Origin: Sedimenticola sp.
Lineage (GTDB): Bacteria; Pseudomonadota; Gammaproteobacteria; Chromatiales; Chromatiaceae
Assembly: GCA_026196795.1 (NCBI GenBank)
Contig: JAPHUE010000052.1
Coordinates: forward strand, 1 to 32,467
DNA length: 32,467 nucleotides
Direction of reading: 5' to 3'
Positions 31,789 to 32,467 of the stretch are shown in pieces. A program made the position numbers and the translations under genes. Below the pieces are notes generated by a model. The model was not told where the DNA came from. It worked only from the letters and a program-made list of their open reading frames with translations, and searched no databases. Every line of letters begins with the position of its first letter. Position 1 is the stretch's first letter.

Positions 31789-31947
31789 TTGGGTAGCCGG
31801 ATTTCATTTGGTGATTAACACGCATCATACAGATCCATAATACGGCTATCAGATACCGTTGTCTCTTCTGATACGCTCTATTAAGGCATACTATACAAAC
31901 AATAGTTGCTATATTTGAAACAAAGAGTGAATCAGCAAGGAAGTCGT

Positions 31948-32467
31948 ATGCCACAACTGTTATCACTATCCCGAGCGGCCCGACTGGCAGATATCAGTCG
32001 CGGTGAGTTGCAGAAACGAATCCGAAAAGAACGAGTGGAGACCTTTGAGGGCGAGATATCCTTAGAGGCGCTGCTCGCGCTCTATCCTCATATCGACATG
32101 GATGAAGATCCCGTGTTGGAACGTGTGCAGCGTATCAAGACAGAAGCGCACCCGAAACGACACTACAGTGATGGTTGGATGCCTGATCCCGAAATCCTCA
32201 TGACCCGTCTACATGAGTTTCAGCGCACGCTGGTTCATACCAAAGCCGCTTTGAACTCATCAGAGGCCTTACTTGATGAGTCTGTGACTGATCTTAAAGT
32301 GGCACTTGAAAAACCCGAAGTGAAGCTGCGTCAAGCGGTTAAAAAGTGCATTGAAAAACTGGATGGTGCGATGGGTCGCCTGGACAAGGCGAGCGATGCC
32401 AAGGCACGTCTGTTTGCCAAAGATGCCTTAATGAAGATCGTCACCGCATCTGTGCGTTTGTTGCCCA
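31948..32467 (+). CDS. Helix-turn-helix/coiled-coil protein (3' truncated)
   Basis: An open frame starts at ATG 31948 (AAGGAAG upstream) and runs off the window, so it is missing from the ORF track. The first 50 residues read like a small MerR/excisionase-type winged helix (LSLSRAARLADISRGELQKR, then a FEGEISLEALLALYP strand-helix). The next 120 are helical and charged (RLHEFQRTLVHTKAALNSSE). From memory, a similar N-terminal module is seen ahead of a 2Fe-2S ferredoxin domain in some proteobacterial proteins; the part that would show this lies outside the window. Function is therefore not assigned. Confidence 0.7.
   Translation, partial: MPQLLSLSRAARLADISRGELQKRIRKERVETFEGEISLEALLALYPHIDMDEDPVLERVQRIKTEAHPKRHYSDGWMPDPEILMTRLHEFQRTLVHTKAALNSSEALLDESVTDLKVALEKPEVKLRQAVKKCIEKLDGAMGRLDKASDAKARLFAKDALMKIVTASVRLLP

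Noticed and set aside
31781-31966. 61-aa minus-strand ORF upstream of the DUF4870-like gene
   Set aside because: It lies in the divergent promoter region, overlaps the start of the plus-strand gene at 31948 and has no family-like motif.
1-32467. CRISPR array, tRNA or rRNA genes, transposase, integrase, prophage, toxin-antitoxin or restriction genes
   Set aside because: No regularly spaced repeats, tRNA-like cloverleaf or matching protein motifs were seen on either strand by reading.

Overview
The window is 32.5 kb of chromosome from a free-living-type or symbiotic gammaproteobacterium. Supporting signs are two RarD/EamA exporters, a soluble GGDEF protein of the kind found in pseudomonads and their relatives, DUF4124 and CDGSH proteins, an alpha-keto acid decarboxylase close in sequence to the Azospirillum phenylpyruvate decarboxylase, and intergenic palindromic repeats typical of environmental gammaproteobacteria. 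A marine or sulfur-oxidising Chromatiales-like host is my guess only. I see no tRNA, rRNA, CRISPR array, transposase, integrase or phage gene. Both edges cut through genes (an MBL-fold hydrolase on the left, a helical protein on the right).

Layout. 1-7.8 kb holds metabolism, export and regulation: the MBL hydrolase tail, a PLP aminotransferase divergent from an AraC/GyrI-like regulator, a membrane diguanylate cyclase, a RarD permease, and an Lrp/AsnC regulator divergent from a membrane 'gate' protein whose stop overlaps the start of a second RarD permease. 7.9-12.1 kb is a soluble signalling module: a diguanylate cyclase with an intact GGEEF and I-site, a response regulator with TPR-like repeats, and a small sensorless histidine kinase. 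12.3-14.0 kb is an MscS channel with a long periplasmic coiled-coil domain. 14.1-17.0 kb (minus strand) is a two-gene unit of a periplasmic solute-binding protein and a PAS-containing histidine kinase, preceded by a 147-bp palindromic repeat.

17.5-21.2 kb holds small stress and redox genes: a DUF4124 protein, a dual-CDGSH iron-sulfur protein, a HAD-like protein with an altered catalytic motif, a small membrane protein, a rubrerythrin/ferritin-like protein and a DsbA-like lipoprotein. 21.5-24.3 kb is a compact three-gene unit, all with non-ATG starts: a protein made of two tandem HAD domains that both carry DxH instead of DxD, a zinc-ribbon membrane protein and an exported HExxH metallopeptidase. 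This unit is the most unusual part of the window. 24.5-27.6 kb holds a lipoprotein with about eight internal repeats and a peptidoglycan-binding domain, a 67-aa protein, a long helical protein and a 61-aa peptide that is about 60 % lysine.

27.7-32.5 kb holds an Lrp regulator divergent from the phenylpyruvate/indolepyruvate decarboxylase across a strong DNA dyad, a composite intergenic repeat (a shorter relative lies at 20.4 kb), a MarR-GNAT fusion with a palindromic operator candidate, a small membrane protein and the truncated last gene. Amino-acid-derived metabolism recurs (aminotransferase, two Lrp regulators, two RarD exporters, keto-acid decarboxylase), as does c-di-GMP and two-component signalling. 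I infer no single pathway that ties the whole window together.
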